A DNA stretch of 64,000 nt, from the NCBI GenBank assembly GCA_030690315.1, contig JAUYGY010000051.1, forward strand, positions 1 through 64,000. Reading direction: 5' to 3'. The position numbers and the translations under genes are program-made. Position 1 is the first letter of the stretch; every line of letters begins with the position of its first letter. Below, piece after piece: positions 34,498 through 43,009 of this stretch. The notes beneath the pieces were generated by a model. That model was not told the origin of the DNA. It made no database searches and saw only the letters and a list, made by a program, of their open reading frames with translations. The DNA comes from Aequorivita sp. (GTDB lineage Bacteria; Bacteroidota; Bacteroidia; Flavobacteriales; Flavobacteriaceae).

Positions 34498-34575
34498 CAA
34501 TTACCAAATTCCAACCAAAGGAATTCAAAATACAATCAAAAATCGTAAATCGACAATCGTAAATCGTTAATCAAA

Positions 34576-35148
34576 ATGAAACTAGTCTTCGCCACCCACA
34601 ACAAAAACAAATTTGAAGAAGTAAAAGCAATGTTGCCAGACTATTTGGAACTGTTGAGTTTGGACGATATTGGCTGTAGTGAAGACATCGCCGAAACTGC
34701 CGAAACCATTGAGGGCAATGCAATATTGAAAGCAGATTATATTCGGAAAAAATACAAATTGAACTGTTTTGCCGATGATACCGGTTTGGAAGTAAAATCT
34801 TTGAACAATGAACCTGGTGTTTTCAGCGCGCGTTACGCCGGTGATTCAAATAACGCAAATGCAAATATGGAAAAACTTCTGAAAAATTTAGAAGGAAAAC
34901 AAGACCGGAGCGCCCGTTTTAAAACCGCAATCGCGCTAAATATGGAACGCGAAGAAATTATGTTTCTCGGAATTTGTGAAGGGGAAATAACAGAAAAACC
35001 CCGTGGCAATTCAGGGTTTGGTTATGACCCGATTTTCCAACCCAATGGTTTCAATAAAACATTTGCAGAAATGACTTTGGAAGAAAAAAGCAAAATAGGC
35101 CACCGTGGAAAAGCAATGCGGCAACTGATTGATTATTTGTCAAAATAA
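34576..35148 (+). CDS. rdgB: Non-canonical purine NTP diphosphatase (RdgB/HAM1)
   Basis: Removes ITP, dITP and XTP from the nucleotide pool by hydrolysis to the monophosphate. 190 residues with the family signature ATHNKNKFEEVKAML at the start, FADDTGLEV near residue 66, GVFSARYAG near 80, and SGFGYDPIFQP near 149. Normal length (E. coli 197). A leader with repeated CGTAAATCG words precedes the ATG. On the same strand as trmH. Confidence 0.93.
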   Translation: MKLVFATHNKNKFEEVKAMLPDYLELLSLDDIGCSEDIAETAETIEGNAILKADYIRKKYKLNCFADDTGLEVKSLNNEPGVFSARYAGDSNNANANMEKLLKNLEGKQDRSARFKTAIALNMEREEIMFLGICEGEITEKPRGNSGFGYDPIFQPNGFNKTFAEMTLEEKSKIGHRGKAMRQLIDYLSK

Positions 35149-35210
35149 TTCAGAATATATAAAAATTAAAAAAAACTGCCAACTGTAACTGCCAACTGAA
35201 AACTAAACAT

Positions 35211-35218
35211 TACTTTTG
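35211..35218 (+). promoter_or_regulatory. -7 promoter box for the DEAD-box helicase gene
   Basis: TACTTTTG matches TAnnTTTG. Transcription would start near 35224, giving a leader of about 135 bases before the ATG at 35359. No TTTG -33 box is visible. Confidence 0.5.
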
Positions 35219-35221
35219 CGC

Positions 35222-35323
35222 CTTGAAAAATCCAGCTCGATAGACTTTGGGTTTTCAAGAAAAACCCTCAGGGTGAGGGGTGTTATAGTGAAGCTGTCCG
35301 TTTTTTATATGTCCAGTAGCTTC
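35222..35323 (+). promoter_or_regulatory. Structured 5' leader of the DEAD-box helicase gene
   Basis: Three stems can form: CTTGAAAA (35222-35229) with TTTTCAAG (35252-35259); CCCTCA (35265-35270) with TGAGGG (35274-35279), loop GGG; and GAAGCT (35290-35295) with AGCTTC (35318-35323). This is unlike the short, unstructured leaders elsewhere in the window. Structured leaders are known for cold-shock helicase genes such as csdA; here it is only a structural prediction by eye. Confidence 0.45.
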
Positions 35324-35358
35324 CCGTTAGCACACATATAAAAACTTTATTAAATAAA

Positions 35359-37221
35359 ATGACAGCATTTAAAGCACTCGGCTTAGAAGAACATCTTCTA
35401 AAAGCCATCGCCGACTTGGGTTTTGAAACCCCTTCAGAAGTACAGGCAAAAGCAATCCCAATTCTTTTAGAGCGCGAAACCGATATGGTTTCCCTAGCAC
35501 AAACTGGAACTGGTAAAACCGCAGCGTTTGGATTCCCCATGTTGCAAAAAATTGACGTAAAAAGTCGCACGACCCAAGGTCTTATCCTTTCGCCAACCCG
35601 CGAACTTTGTCTTCAAATTACAAATGAAATTATAGCTTATGGCAAGTATATGCCAGGGCTAAACGTAACCGCAGTTTATGGTGGTGCGAGCATAACCGAC
35701 CAAGCGCGGCAGATTAAAAAAGGTTCTCAGATTATCGTTGCAACCCCGGGCCGTATGAAAGATATGATTGGCCGTGGGTTGATCGATATTTCAAAAATTG
35801 AATATTGTGTGCTCGATGAGGCCGATGAAATGCTCAACATGGGCTTTTATGAAGACATCACCGAAATTCTTTCACATTCACCAAAGGAAAAAAGCACGTG
35901 GCTTTTTAGCGCAACGATGCCGAAAGAGGTTTCTACCATCGCCAAAAAGTTTATGCACACCCCAGTGGAAATCACTGTTGGAACGAAGAACGTTGGCTCT
36001 GACCAAGTTTCACACGAATACTATTTGGTGAACGCCCGTGACAGATATGATGCTTTGAAAAGATTGTCCGATGCAAATCCAAATATCTTTTCGGTAGTTT
36101 TCTGTAGAACCAAACGCGATACCCAAAAAGTTGCAGAGCAACTCATTGAGGATGGTTACAACGCTGCGGCACTACACGGTGATTTAAGTCAAAGCCAGCG
36201 AGATACGGTAATGAAATCATTCCGTGCCCGCCAAATTCAAATGCTTGTTGCAACTGATGTTGCCGCTCGTGGAATTGACGTTGATGATATTACACACGTA
36301 ATAAACTACCAACTGCCAGACGAAATTGAAACCTACACCCACCGAAGCGGCCGTACCGGACGCGCTGGGAAAACAGGTATTTCAATGGTCATTGTTTCAA
36401 AAAGTGAAGTGAGAAAGATTTACACTATTGAAAAAATGATACAAAAGAAATTCATCGCGAAGGAAATTCCTTCAGGGATGGAAATCTGTGAAGTGCAGAT
36501 GTTTCATTTGGCAAATAGCATAAAAGACACTAAAATAAATCACGAGATTGATGCCTATCTTCCAAATATAAATGAAGTATTGGCAGATTTCTCCAAAGAA
36601 GAACTTATCCAAAAAGTATTTTCGGTTGAGTTTACCCGCTTTTTGAATTACTATAAAAATAGTAAAGACCTCAATGTTACCGGCGAACGCAATTTTTCGG
36701 AAGAAGAGAATAAAGACAGCACACGCTATTTTGTGAATATCGGTAACAAAGACGATTTTGATTGGATGAGTTTGAAGGATTTTCTTCGAGATTTGCTTCA
36801 ACTTGGAAAGGATGATATCTATAAAGTTGACGTAAAAGACAGTTTCTCCTTCTTTAATACCGATACAACACACCAGGAATTGGTAATGGGTATCTTCAAG
36901 GATTTCAAACTTGACGGAAGACAGATCAATATTGAAATTTCTAAAGACACGGGGCGTAGCAAAGGCAGAAGTAGCGGCGGCGGCGGACGTGATCGCGACC
37001 GTGGAAAAAGAAGAGGCGATAGAAACGACCGTGGCGATAGAGGAGGAGACAGAGGCGGAGACCGTGGAGATCGCGGCGAACGCAAAGGCAGTTTCAAAAA
37101 ACGTAGCAGTGGTGGTTTTGGTGGAGGCGACAAACCTGCTTTTAAAGGCAAAAGCCGAAGCAGTGGTACCGATCGTCCAGATACCAAAGGCACTGGTGGC
37201 AGACGAAGAAGAAAAGATTAA
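35359..37221 (+). CDS. DEAD-box RNA helicase, DeaD/CsdA type, with RG/D-rich tail
   Basis: 620 residues. ATP-dependent RNA unwinding in ribosome assembly and cold adaptation. Q motif near residues 1-30, motif I AQTGTGKT with K53, motif II DEAD at 153-156, SAT near 185, and motif VI HRSGRTGRAGK near 331. A DbpA-type RNA-binding domain follows at about 460-545 (RYFVNIGNKDDFDWMSLKDF), then an arginine/glycine/aspartate-rich tail from 548 (RGGDRGGDRGDRGERKG), which adds non-specific RNA affinity. The preceding structured leader suggests post-transcriptional control. A strong hairpin follows the stop. Confidence 0.93.
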   Translation: MTAFKALGLEEHLLKAIADLGFETPSEVQAKAIPILLERETDMVSLAQTGTGKTAAFGFPMLQKIDVKSRTTQGLILSPTRELCLQITNEIIAYGKYMPGLNVTAVYGGASITDQARQIKKGSQIIVATPGRMKDMIGRGLIDISKIEYCVLDEADEMLNMGFYEDITEILSHSPKEKSTWLFSATMPKEVSTIAKKFMHTPVEITVGTKNVGSDQVSHEYYLVNARDRYDALKRLSDANPNIFSVVFCRTKRDTQKVAEQLIEDGYNAAALHGDLSQSQRDTVMKSFRARQIQMLVATDVAARGIDVDDITHVINYQLPDEIETYTHRSGRTGRAGKTGISMVIVSKSEVRKIYTIEKMIQKKFIAKEIPSGMEICEVQMFHLANSIKDTKINHEIDAYLPNINEVLADFSKEELIQKVFSVEFTRFLNYYKNSKDLNVTGERNFSEEENKDSTRYFVNIGNKDDFDWMSLKDFLRDLLQLGKDDIYKVDVKDSFSFFNTDTTHQELVMGIFKDFKLDGRQINIEISKDTGRSKGRSSGGGGRDRDRGKRRGDRNDRGDRGGDRGGDRGDRGERKGSFKKRSSGGFGGGDKPAFKGKSRSSGTDRPDTKGTGGRRRRKD

Positions 37222-37288
37222 TCAGATTTCATTTTCGATTTCAAAAGATTAAACTTTAGTACCACTTTAACGTCTATATATTTATATT

Positions 37289-37315
37289 TACGGGCCTTTT
37301 ATAACGAGGCCCGTA
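37289..37315 (+). terminator. Terminator of the DEAD-box helicase gene
   Basis: Perfect 9-bp stem TACGGGCCT (37289-37297) with AGGCCCGTA (37307-37315), loop of nine, followed by TTTTATTTA. The next gene starts 15 bases later, so its leader overlaps the terminator. Confidence 0.88.
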
Positions 37316-37329
37316 TTTTATTTAGGCTT

Positions 37330-37950
37330 ATGCAAACCTTTAATTTTCTACAGGAACATATATTGGAAAATGACGCAGTGCGGCTAAATCCGCTGCATCA
37401 TCAAGACATTGATAAACTTTTGCATTTTTCAGAACAACAACACGATCTTTGGAAATACTCCCTGCAACCCGCCAATGGTTTAGAAAATTTAAAAACTTAC
37501 ATTGATTTCGCTTTGAGCGGAAGGAAAGAAGAAACTTCATATCCATTTATTGTTTTCGATAAGCGTACCCAGCAAATAGCAGGCAGCACCCGTTTTTATG
37601 ATTTTCAGAAAAACCACAACACCGTTCAGTTGGGTTACACATGGTATGGCAAGGAATTTCAGGGAACAGGCCTTAACAAGCAATGCAAACTGTTATTGCT
37701 TGAATTCGCTTTTGAAAAACTTGGCGTAGAACGTGTAGAGTTTCGGGCAGACGCAAAAAACCAGCGCAGCATCGCAGCCATGAAAAGCATTGGTTGTACC
37801 GTGGAAGGCATACTTCGAAATAACTGCGCAGCCCCAAACGGCAGGCGCGACAGCATCGTTTTAAGCATTTTGAAAGACGAATGGTTTGGCGGCATAAAAG
37901 AAACATTGAAATCTAAAATTGAAAAAGAAAGGAACATTTCGCCACGGTGA
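37330..37950 (+). CDS. GNAT-family N-acetyltransferase (RimJ/RimL-like)
   Basis: 206 residues with the RimJ/RimL-type acetyl-CoA domain. Strand 4 and the acetyl-CoA loop are QLGYTWYGKEFQGTGLNKQC near residues 98-117, followed by GVERVEFRADAKNQRSIAAM and the tail GCTVEGILRNN. The usual R/Q-x-x-G-x-G/A loop reads EFQGTGLN. It probably acetylates an N-terminal or small amine. The next gene starts 27 bases downstream. Confidence 0.83.
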   Translation: MQTFNFLQEHILENDAVRLNPLHHQDIDKLLHFSEQQHDLWKYSLQPANGLENLKTYIDFALSGRKEETSYPFIVFDKRTQQIAGSTRFYDFQKNHNTVQLGYTWYGKEFQGTGLNKQCKLLLLEFAFEKLGVERVEFRADAKNQRSIAAMKSIGCTVEGILRNNCAAPNGRRDSIVLSILKDEWFGGIKETLKSKIEKERNISPR

Positions 37951-37976
37951 AATTTTTCCGTATATTAAAAAACCTT

Positions 37977-38741
37977 ATGAAAAAGATTATCCTACTAATT
38001 GCCCTCCTTTTTATAACCGCAATCTCCTTTGCGCAAGATAGTAACACCATCAAAGGAACCGTGATGAACGATGCAGATGATAAACTGTTGGAAAACGTGA
38101 ACATCGTAAACTTAAATCAGGTAAAGGGAACCACAACAAATGAAAAAGGGGAATTCACAATTAAGGCTGCGGTAAACGATACGCTGTATTTTTCATATTT
38201 AGGTTTTAAATCAATTCGTGTTCGTGTAACCAATGACTGGCTTAGTTTTGGGGATATTAAAATAAAAATGACTGAGTTGGGCATCGCTTTGGAAGAAGTG
38301 GTGATTAGACCCGTACAACTAACCGGTTATGTAGAAATTGACGCAAAATTAATCCCAATTTACGATAATTACAGATACCGTATTTCAGGCCTCAGCACAG
38401 GTTACGAAGGTGGAAGCAATCAGCCCGGCGCCGTCAGCAAAGTGCTCAGCTCTATTTTCAATCCAGCAGATTTCCTCTATAACGTCTTCGGAAAACGTCC
38501 GCGGCAGATGAAAAAACTTCGCCAAATGAAGGAAGATGACGAAATACGCAACCTTCTTCAAAGCAAGTTCGACCGCGAGACATTGATGGCCGTGCTCCAA
38601 CTGGAACGTGCTGATATAGATGAAATATTGAATAAATGTAGCTATTCCAAAGACTTCATCCGCACTGCCAACGATCTTCAGATTCTAGACGCCATTAGCG
38701 GCTGTTATGAAGAGTATAAGATTTTGAATAGGGATAAATAA
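37977..38741 (+). CDS. Secreted protein with CarboxypepD-like regulatory domain
   Basis: 254 residues from ATG 37977 (MKKIILLIALLFITAISFAQ), which yields a clean signal peptide; a start 30 bases earlier would bury it and overlap the GNAT gene. Residues 25-105 form a carboxypeptidase-like regulatory beta-sandwich (IKGTVMNDADDKLLENVNIV). The rest is helical and charged (RPRQMKKLRQMKEDDEIRNL). Such proteins are envelope components in Bacteroidota, and the domain is best known from TonB-dependent receptors, but there is no barrel here. Role unknown. Confidence 0.78.
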   Translation: MKKIILLIALLFITAISFAQDSNTIKGTVMNDADDKLLENVNIVNLNQVKGTTTNEKGEFTIKAAVNDTLYFSYLGFKSIRVRVTNDWLSFGDIKIKMTELGIALEEVVIRPVQLTGYVEIDAKLIPIYDNYRYRISGLSTGYEGGSNQPGAVSKVLSSIFNPADFLYNVFGKRPRQMKKLRQMKEDDEIRNLLQSKFDRETLMAVLQLERADIDEILNKCSYSKDFIRTANDLQILDAISGCYEEYKILNRDK

Positions 38742-38826
38742 AATAAACTGACATTTTTAGGCTTCGTTTTAAAATCATTTCCCATTTTAGAAATGTTATC
38801 ACAAGCGCTAAAGTTGATTTTTTTAT

Positions 38827-39516
38827 ATGAAGAAATACATATTCCTTTCCACCCTCATTGTTGCGTTCACATTTATTTCTTGCGCACCGCCAAAAGCGAA
38901 GATAATCGCCATAGACGTTCTGTTAATTCCTTCAGAAGAAATGAATGCGCAAGCCATTCAACTAAACACGTTGATGAAAGAGAACAATCCCGAAACCATA
39001 AAGCTGGATGAAAACCACGTTCCGCACATAACACTTTTGCAATGTTTCATCAAAGAAGAAGATATACCGAAAATAAATAAAGCTTTGGATGGTCTATTTG
39101 AAACTATTGTCAAAGATTCATTGAAGGCCGAAAGTCTTTTTTATTACGAAGAAAAAGAAGAAAGTTTTGCAATGATTCGTGTTGAAAAGTCCGCACATTT
39201 AATGGGAATACACAAAAAAACAATTGAACTCATGAAACCATATATAGTGAAAAGGGGCTCAGAAAAATCATTCGTTCAAAACCCAGACGGAAGCCCAATT
39301 AGTGAATCTACCGTCAATTATGTTCCAGATTTTGTAAACAAATACAGTTTCGAAAATTTTGATCCGCACATTAGTTTGGGGGTGGCTCAGAAAACCTTGT
39401 TGGACAGTTTGGCACAACACGTTTTTAAACCCATTCATTTTAAAGCCACATCAGTAAGCGTTTATCAATTGGGGGATCATGGCACTGCACAAAAATTACT
39501 TTGGAAGTCGGAATAA
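38827..39516 (+). CDS. 2H phosphoesterase-superfamily lipoprotein
   Basis: 229 residues. The signal ends in a lipobox, TFISC (Cys19). The mature domain has two His-x-Thr/Ser motifs: HIT at 67-69 (VPHITLLQ) and HIS at 181-183 (DPHISLG). They are the signature of the 2H (LigT/CPDase) superfamily, which acts on 2',3'-cyclic or 2'-5'-linked phosphates. Most members are cytoplasmic RNA enzymes; a lipid-anchored exported one is unusual. The substrate is not inferable. An isolated gene with no visible terminator. Confidence 0.75.
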   Translation: MKKYIFLSTLIVAFTFISCAPPKAKIIAIDVLLIPSEEMNAQAIQLNTLMKENNPETIKLDENHVPHITLLQCFIKEEDIPKINKALDGLFETIVKDSLKAESLFYYEEKEESFAMIRVEKSAHLMGIHKKTIELMKPYIVKRGSEKSFVQNPDGSPISESTVNYVPDFVNKYSFENFDPHISLGVAQKTLLDSLAQHVFKPIHFKATSVSVYQLGDHGTAQKLLWKSE

Positions 39517-39549
39517 AATAAAAGCTATCTTTTTGAATGCTTTTTAGAG

Positions 39550-39590
39550 AGAAATCTCTGTGCAACTCTGTGCTTCTCTGTGTATCTTTG
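39550..39590 (+). repeat. CTCTGTG/CTTTGCG word element overlapping a promoter
   Basis: Repeated CTCTGTG words run from about 39556 to 39582 and end in TATCTTTG (39583-39590), an exact TAnnTTTG box. Related words occur at 8100-8166 and 54475-54565. Confidence 0.6.
39583..39590 (+). promoter_or_regulatory. -7 promoter box for the SDR gene
   Basis: TATCTTTG lies 25 bases before the ATG at 39615. Transcription would start near 39597, which rules out the in-frame start at 39537 and decides for ATG 39615. Confidence 0.55.
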
Positions 39591-39614
39591 CGTACTAACC
39601 CACATACAATTAAT

Positions 39615-40520
39615 ATGGATTACACAGCAAAAATGCTTCGCGACGACGCCCTAAAAGGAAAAACAATAGTAGTAACCGGCGGCGGAAGCGGGCTGGGAAA
39701 AGCAATGACAACCTATTTTTTGGAACTTGGCGCAAACGTGGTCATCACTTCCCGAAACATAGAAAAATTGCAAGCCGTAAAAGAAGAACTTGAAACAGCA
39801 ACCCGCCAAAAAAGGGGCGGGCAGGCCGGCGGAAAAGTATTGCCCGTGCAGTGCGACGTTCGCAATTATGAAGAAGTGGAAGCAATGGTTGCAGCTTCCG
39901 TTAAAGAATTCGGAAAAGTAGATGTGCTGTTGAACAACGCCGCAGGCAATTTCATTTCACCCACCGAACGGCTTTCAGCAAACGCATTTGACACTATAAT
40001 CGATATTGTTTTAAAGGGAACAAAAAACTGCACACTCGCCTTCGGAAAACATTGGATTGAGAAAAAGGAAACAAATAAAACGGTTTTAAATATAGTAACA
40101 ACTTACGCCTTTACAGGTTCTGCATACGTTGTTCCCAGCGCCACGGCAAAAGCTGGTGTATTGGCAATGACGCGTTCTTTGGCGGTTGAATGGGCAAAAT
40201 ACGGCATCCGTTTTAACGCCATTGCACCGGGGCCATTCCCAACAAAAGGAGCTTGGGACAGATTGCTTCCGGGGGATTTAAAGGAAAAATTCGATCCCGC
40301 GAAAAAAGTCCCCGTAAAACGAGTGGGCGAGCACCAAGAATTGGCAAATCTTGCGGCCTATTTGGTTTCAGATTTTTCAGCATACATCAATGGCGAAGTA
40401 GTAGTAATAGACGGTGGCGAATGGCTAAAAGGCGCCGGACAAATGAATCTTCTCGAAGAAATACCCCAAGAAATGTGGGATATGCTGGAAGCAATGATTA
40501 GGGAAAAGAAGAAAAATTAA
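39615..40520 (+). CDS. SDR oxidoreductase, 2,4-dienoyl-CoA reductase type
   Basis: 301 residues from ATG 39615 (MDYTAKMLRDDALKG). NAD(P) motif TGGGSGLGKA near residue 21, NNAAGNF near 105. The usual SDR Tyr-x3-Lys is replaced by the dienoyl-CoA reductase pattern SAYVVPSATAKAG near 172, where the Tyr comes earlier and a Ser stands in the usual Tyr position. It should reduce 2,4-dienoyl-CoA during breakdown of unsaturated fatty acids. The C-terminus (VVIDGGEWLKGAGQMN) also fits this group. Nothing else in the neighbourhood belongs to beta-oxidation. Confidence 0.87.
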   Translation: MDYTAKMLRDDALKGKTIVVTGGGSGLGKAMTTYFLELGANVVITSRNIEKLQAVKEELETATRQKRGGQAGGKVLPVQCDVRNYEEVEAMVAASVKEFGKVDVLLNNAAGNFISPTERLSANAFDTIIDIVLKGTKNCTLAFGKHWIEKKETNKTVLNIVTTYAFTGSAYVVPSATAKAGVLAMTRSLAVEWAKYGIRFNAIAPGPFPTKGAWDRLLPGDLKEKFDPAKKVPVKRVGEHQELANLAAYLVSDFSAYINGEVVVIDGGEWLKGAGQMNLLEEIPQEMWDMLEAMIREKKKN

Positions 40521-40742
40521 AATCCAAATAGCAAACAACAAATTTCAAAATTCAAAAGGTTTAAAGGTAATTTTATAAATCCTTTGATTTTTTTATAATT
40601 GCTTTTTGGATATTATTTGGAATTTGGAATTTTTTAAATTTGGAATTTCCCCAAAGGGGCATTGTTTACTTCCTGTTAACAAAATCATTTTCTATCCCCA
40701 TAATTAATCGTACTTTTAACTGCTAAAATTTCAAGCAAATTA

Positions 40743-41513
40743 ATGGGTAAAATTATTGCAATTGCAAACCAAAAAGGAGGTGTGGGCAAGACCACGACCT
40801 CGGTAAATTTAGCGGCCTCCTTGGGCGTTTTGGAGAAAAAAGTTTTACTTATTGATGCAGATCCGCAAGCCAATGCAACTTCTGGGTTGGGAGTTGACGT
40901 TGAAAGTGTGGAAATTGGAACCTATCAATTGCTTGAGCACAGTGCCACTGCCAAAGAAGCCATTATTTCCACCAATTCACCCAATCTTGATTTAATACCG
41001 TCACACATTGATTTGGTGGCTATCGAGATTGAATTGGTTGATGTTGAGAACCGCGAATATATGCTGAAAAAGGCCATTGAAAGCCTAAAAGCCGATTACG
41101 ATTATATACTTATAGATTGCGCACCGTCATTGGGATTGTTAACATTAAACGCATTAACGGCAGCTGATTCTGTAATCATTCCAATTCAATGTGAATACTT
41201 CGCTTTGGAAGGTTTGGGAAAACTTCTGAATACTATAAAAAGCATCCAAAAAATACACAATGAAAACCTTGACATCGAAGGGCTTTTATTGACAATGTAC
41301 GACCAACGTTTGCGCCTTTCAAACCAAGTGGTTGATGAGGTTAAAAAGCACTTCAACGAAATGGTTTTTGAAACAATCATTCAGCGAAATGTGCGTTTAA
41401 GTGAAGCGCCCAGCTATGGCGAAAGCATCATCAGCTATGACGCAGCGAGCAAAGGAGCCGATAATTATTTAAGTCTGGCGCACGAATTAATTAAGAGAAA
41501 CGAAAAGAAATAA
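40743..41513 (+). CDS. parA: Chromosome partitioning ATPase ParA
   Basis: 256 residues. Deviant Walker A KGGVGKTTTSVNLA at residues 11-24, Walker A' LLIDADPQAN near 39, Walker B YILIDCAPSLG near 117, with the DNA-binding basic residues toward the C-terminus. Works with ParB and parS to move replicated origins. No plasmid features are nearby, so this is the chromosomal copy. The parB start codon follows the parA stop directly (TAAATG). The 220-base gap before it holds only degenerate words. Confidence 0.93.
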   Translation: MGKIIAIANQKGGVGKTTTSVNLAASLGVLEKKVLLIDADPQANATSGLGVDVESVEIGTYQLLEHSATAKEAIISTNSPNLDLIPSHIDLVAIEIELVDVENREYMLKKAIESLKADYDYILIDCAPSLGLLTLNALTAADSVIIPIQCEYFALEGLGKLLNTIKSIQKIHNENLDIEGLLLTMYDQRLRLSNQVVDEVKKHFNEMVFETIIQRNVRLSEAPSYGESIISYDAASKGADNYLSLAHELIKRNEKK

Positions 41514-42413
41514 ATGGCGAAAGCGACCAAAAAACAAGCCTTAGGCCGCGGACTTTCAGCATTGTTGAAAGATCCTGCCAATGATATAAAATCTGTTGCA
41601 GACAAAAATGCCGACAAAGTGGTGGGCAGTATTGTAGAACTGGATTTGGGCAGTATTGAAGTAAACCCTTTTCAGCCGCGAACTAGTTTTAACGAAGAAT
41701 CGCTTCGGGAATTAGCTTCTTCCATTAAAGAATTGGGCGTTATTCAGCCCATTACGGTTCGGAAATTAGATTTCAATAAATACCAACTAGTGAGTGGCGA
41801 ACGCCGTTTCCGTGCTTCAAAACTGATTGGTTTGGAAGCTATTCCCGCATATATTCGAATTGCCAACGACCAGGAATCCTTGGAAATGGCGCTGGTTGAA
41901 AATATCCAAAGACAGGATCTGGACCCCATTGAAATTGCACTTTCATACCAACGTTTGATTGAAGAAATTAGCGTCACCCAAGAAGAACTTAGTGACAGGG
42001 TAGGAAAGAACCGTTCCACAATCGCAAACTATTTACGGTTATTGAAACTTGATCCAATAATCCAAACCGGAATGCGCGATGGTTTCATCAGTATGGGCCA
42101 CGGCCGTGCGTTGATTAATGTGGACGATTTAAGCGAACAGCTGGATATTTACGAAAAGATTTTAAGCCAAAACCTTTCAGTGCGCGACACCGAGGCGTTG
42201 GTTCGAAATTATAAAAATCCCAATGAAAAAGCTGCGCCCCAAAAAGCAAGCGCGCCTCCTTTTGCCAAAAAAGCAAAGAAGGAATTGACCGATCTTTTTG
42301 AAACTTCGGTTGAAGTAAAGGTTTCAAAATCTGGAAAAGGGCAGCTCGTTGTTCCCTTTAAAAATAAGGAAGACTTTGAACGTATTTTGAAGCTAATCAA
42401 AAGTGAAAAATAA
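41514..42413 (+). CDS. parB: ParB partition protein
   Basis: 299 residues; CTP-dependent DNA clamp that spreads from parS. Landmarks: IEVNPFQPR near residue 46, the CTP-binding box GERRFRASK near 95, ENIQRQDL near 122, the HTH region VGKNRSTIANYLRLL near 161, and a C-terminal dimer domain. No gap to parA. I did not find a canonical parS palindrome in the window. The DUF5683 gene overlaps its end by 11 bases. Confidence 0.93.
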   Translation: MAKATKKQALGRGLSALLKDPANDIKSVADKNADKVVGSIVELDLGSIEVNPFQPRTSFNEESLRELASSIKELGVIQPITVRKLDFNKYQLVSGERRFRASKLIGLEAIPAYIRIANDQESLEMALVENIQRQDLDPIEIALSYQRLIEEISVTQEELSDRVGKNRSTIANYLRLLKLDPIIQTGMRDGFISMGHGRALINVDDLSEQLDIYEKILSQNLSVRDTEALVRNYKNPNEKAAPQKASAPPFAKKAKKELTDLFETSVEVKVSKSGKGQLVVPFKNKEDFERILKLIKSEK

Positions 42414-43002
42414 CTTCTTATATATTTTTCTTTTATTCCTTGCCACACCTTTGTTTGCGCAGACTACCGATTCTTTAACGGTAAAAAAGGATGAAAAAGT
42501 AATTGTGGTAACAGATTCTCTATTGCCAAAGGAAGAATACAATCCATTGGCACCAGCAAAGGCCGCTTTTTATTCGGCCGTAATTCCTGGCCTTGGCCAA
42601 GTTTACAACAAAAAATATTGGAAAATCCCGATAATTTATGCGGGAATGGCAGCGGGGATTTATTTCTACAAGCAACAGGATAAGGATTATGATAGTTTTA
42701 GAAATGCCTACAAAAGAAGACTTGCTGGATATACAGACGATGAGTATTACGGGAATGGAGCGGAACCATTAATTAGCAATGATAGATTGATTAATGCCCA
42801 AAAATCTGCCCAAAAAAATAAGGATCTCAGTATTGTTGTTACGGTAGCTTTTTATTTGTTGAATGTGGTTGATGCTAATGTTGATGCGCATTTAAGGCAA
42901 TATGAAGTGAGCGAGGATCTTTCGCTTGTGCCAAATTTTGAGATGAATCCTTTTAATGCACAAACTCAATACGGAATGTCTTTGACTTATAGTTTCAAAT
43001 AA
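42403..43002 (+). CDS. DUF5683 domain membrane protein
   Basis: 199 residues with a signal peptide (cut after LFAQ near residue 20). The DUF5683 core follows: PLAPAKAAFYSAVIPGLGQV near 49, with the conserved YNKKYWKIPIIYAGMAAGIY helix, then a charged stretch RRLAGYTDDEYYG and a second helix. It starts with GTG at 42403, overlapping the end of parB. The gene is a fixed neighbour of parAB and dapB-lepB in flavobacteria, but no function is known. Confidence 0.85.
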   Translation: MKNNFLYIFLLFLATPLFAQTTDSLTVKKDEKVIVVTDSLLPKEEYNPLAPAKAAFYSAVIPGLGQVYNKKYWKIPIIYAGMAAGIYFYKQQDKDYDSFRNAYKRRLAGYTDDEYYGNGAEPLISNDRLINAQKSAQKNKDLSIVVTVAFYLLNVVDANVDAHLRQYEVSEDLSLVPNFEMNPFNAQTQYGMSLTYSFK

Positions 43003-43009
43003 AGTTTAT

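Noticed and set aside
36911..37252. Alanine/glutamate-rich frame overlapping the end of the DEAD-box helicase
   Set aside because: It is the shifted reading of the GA-rich RG/D tail; repeated codons create it automatically.
39537..39614. N-terminal extension of the SDR gene
   Set aside because: The extension consists of translated CTCTGTG repeats and spans the -7 box; family members start at the later ATG.
40521..40742. Search for a parS site upstream of parA
   Set aside because: No palindrome resembling the canonical parS was found; only AT-rich word repeats (TTTGGAATTT type) are present.
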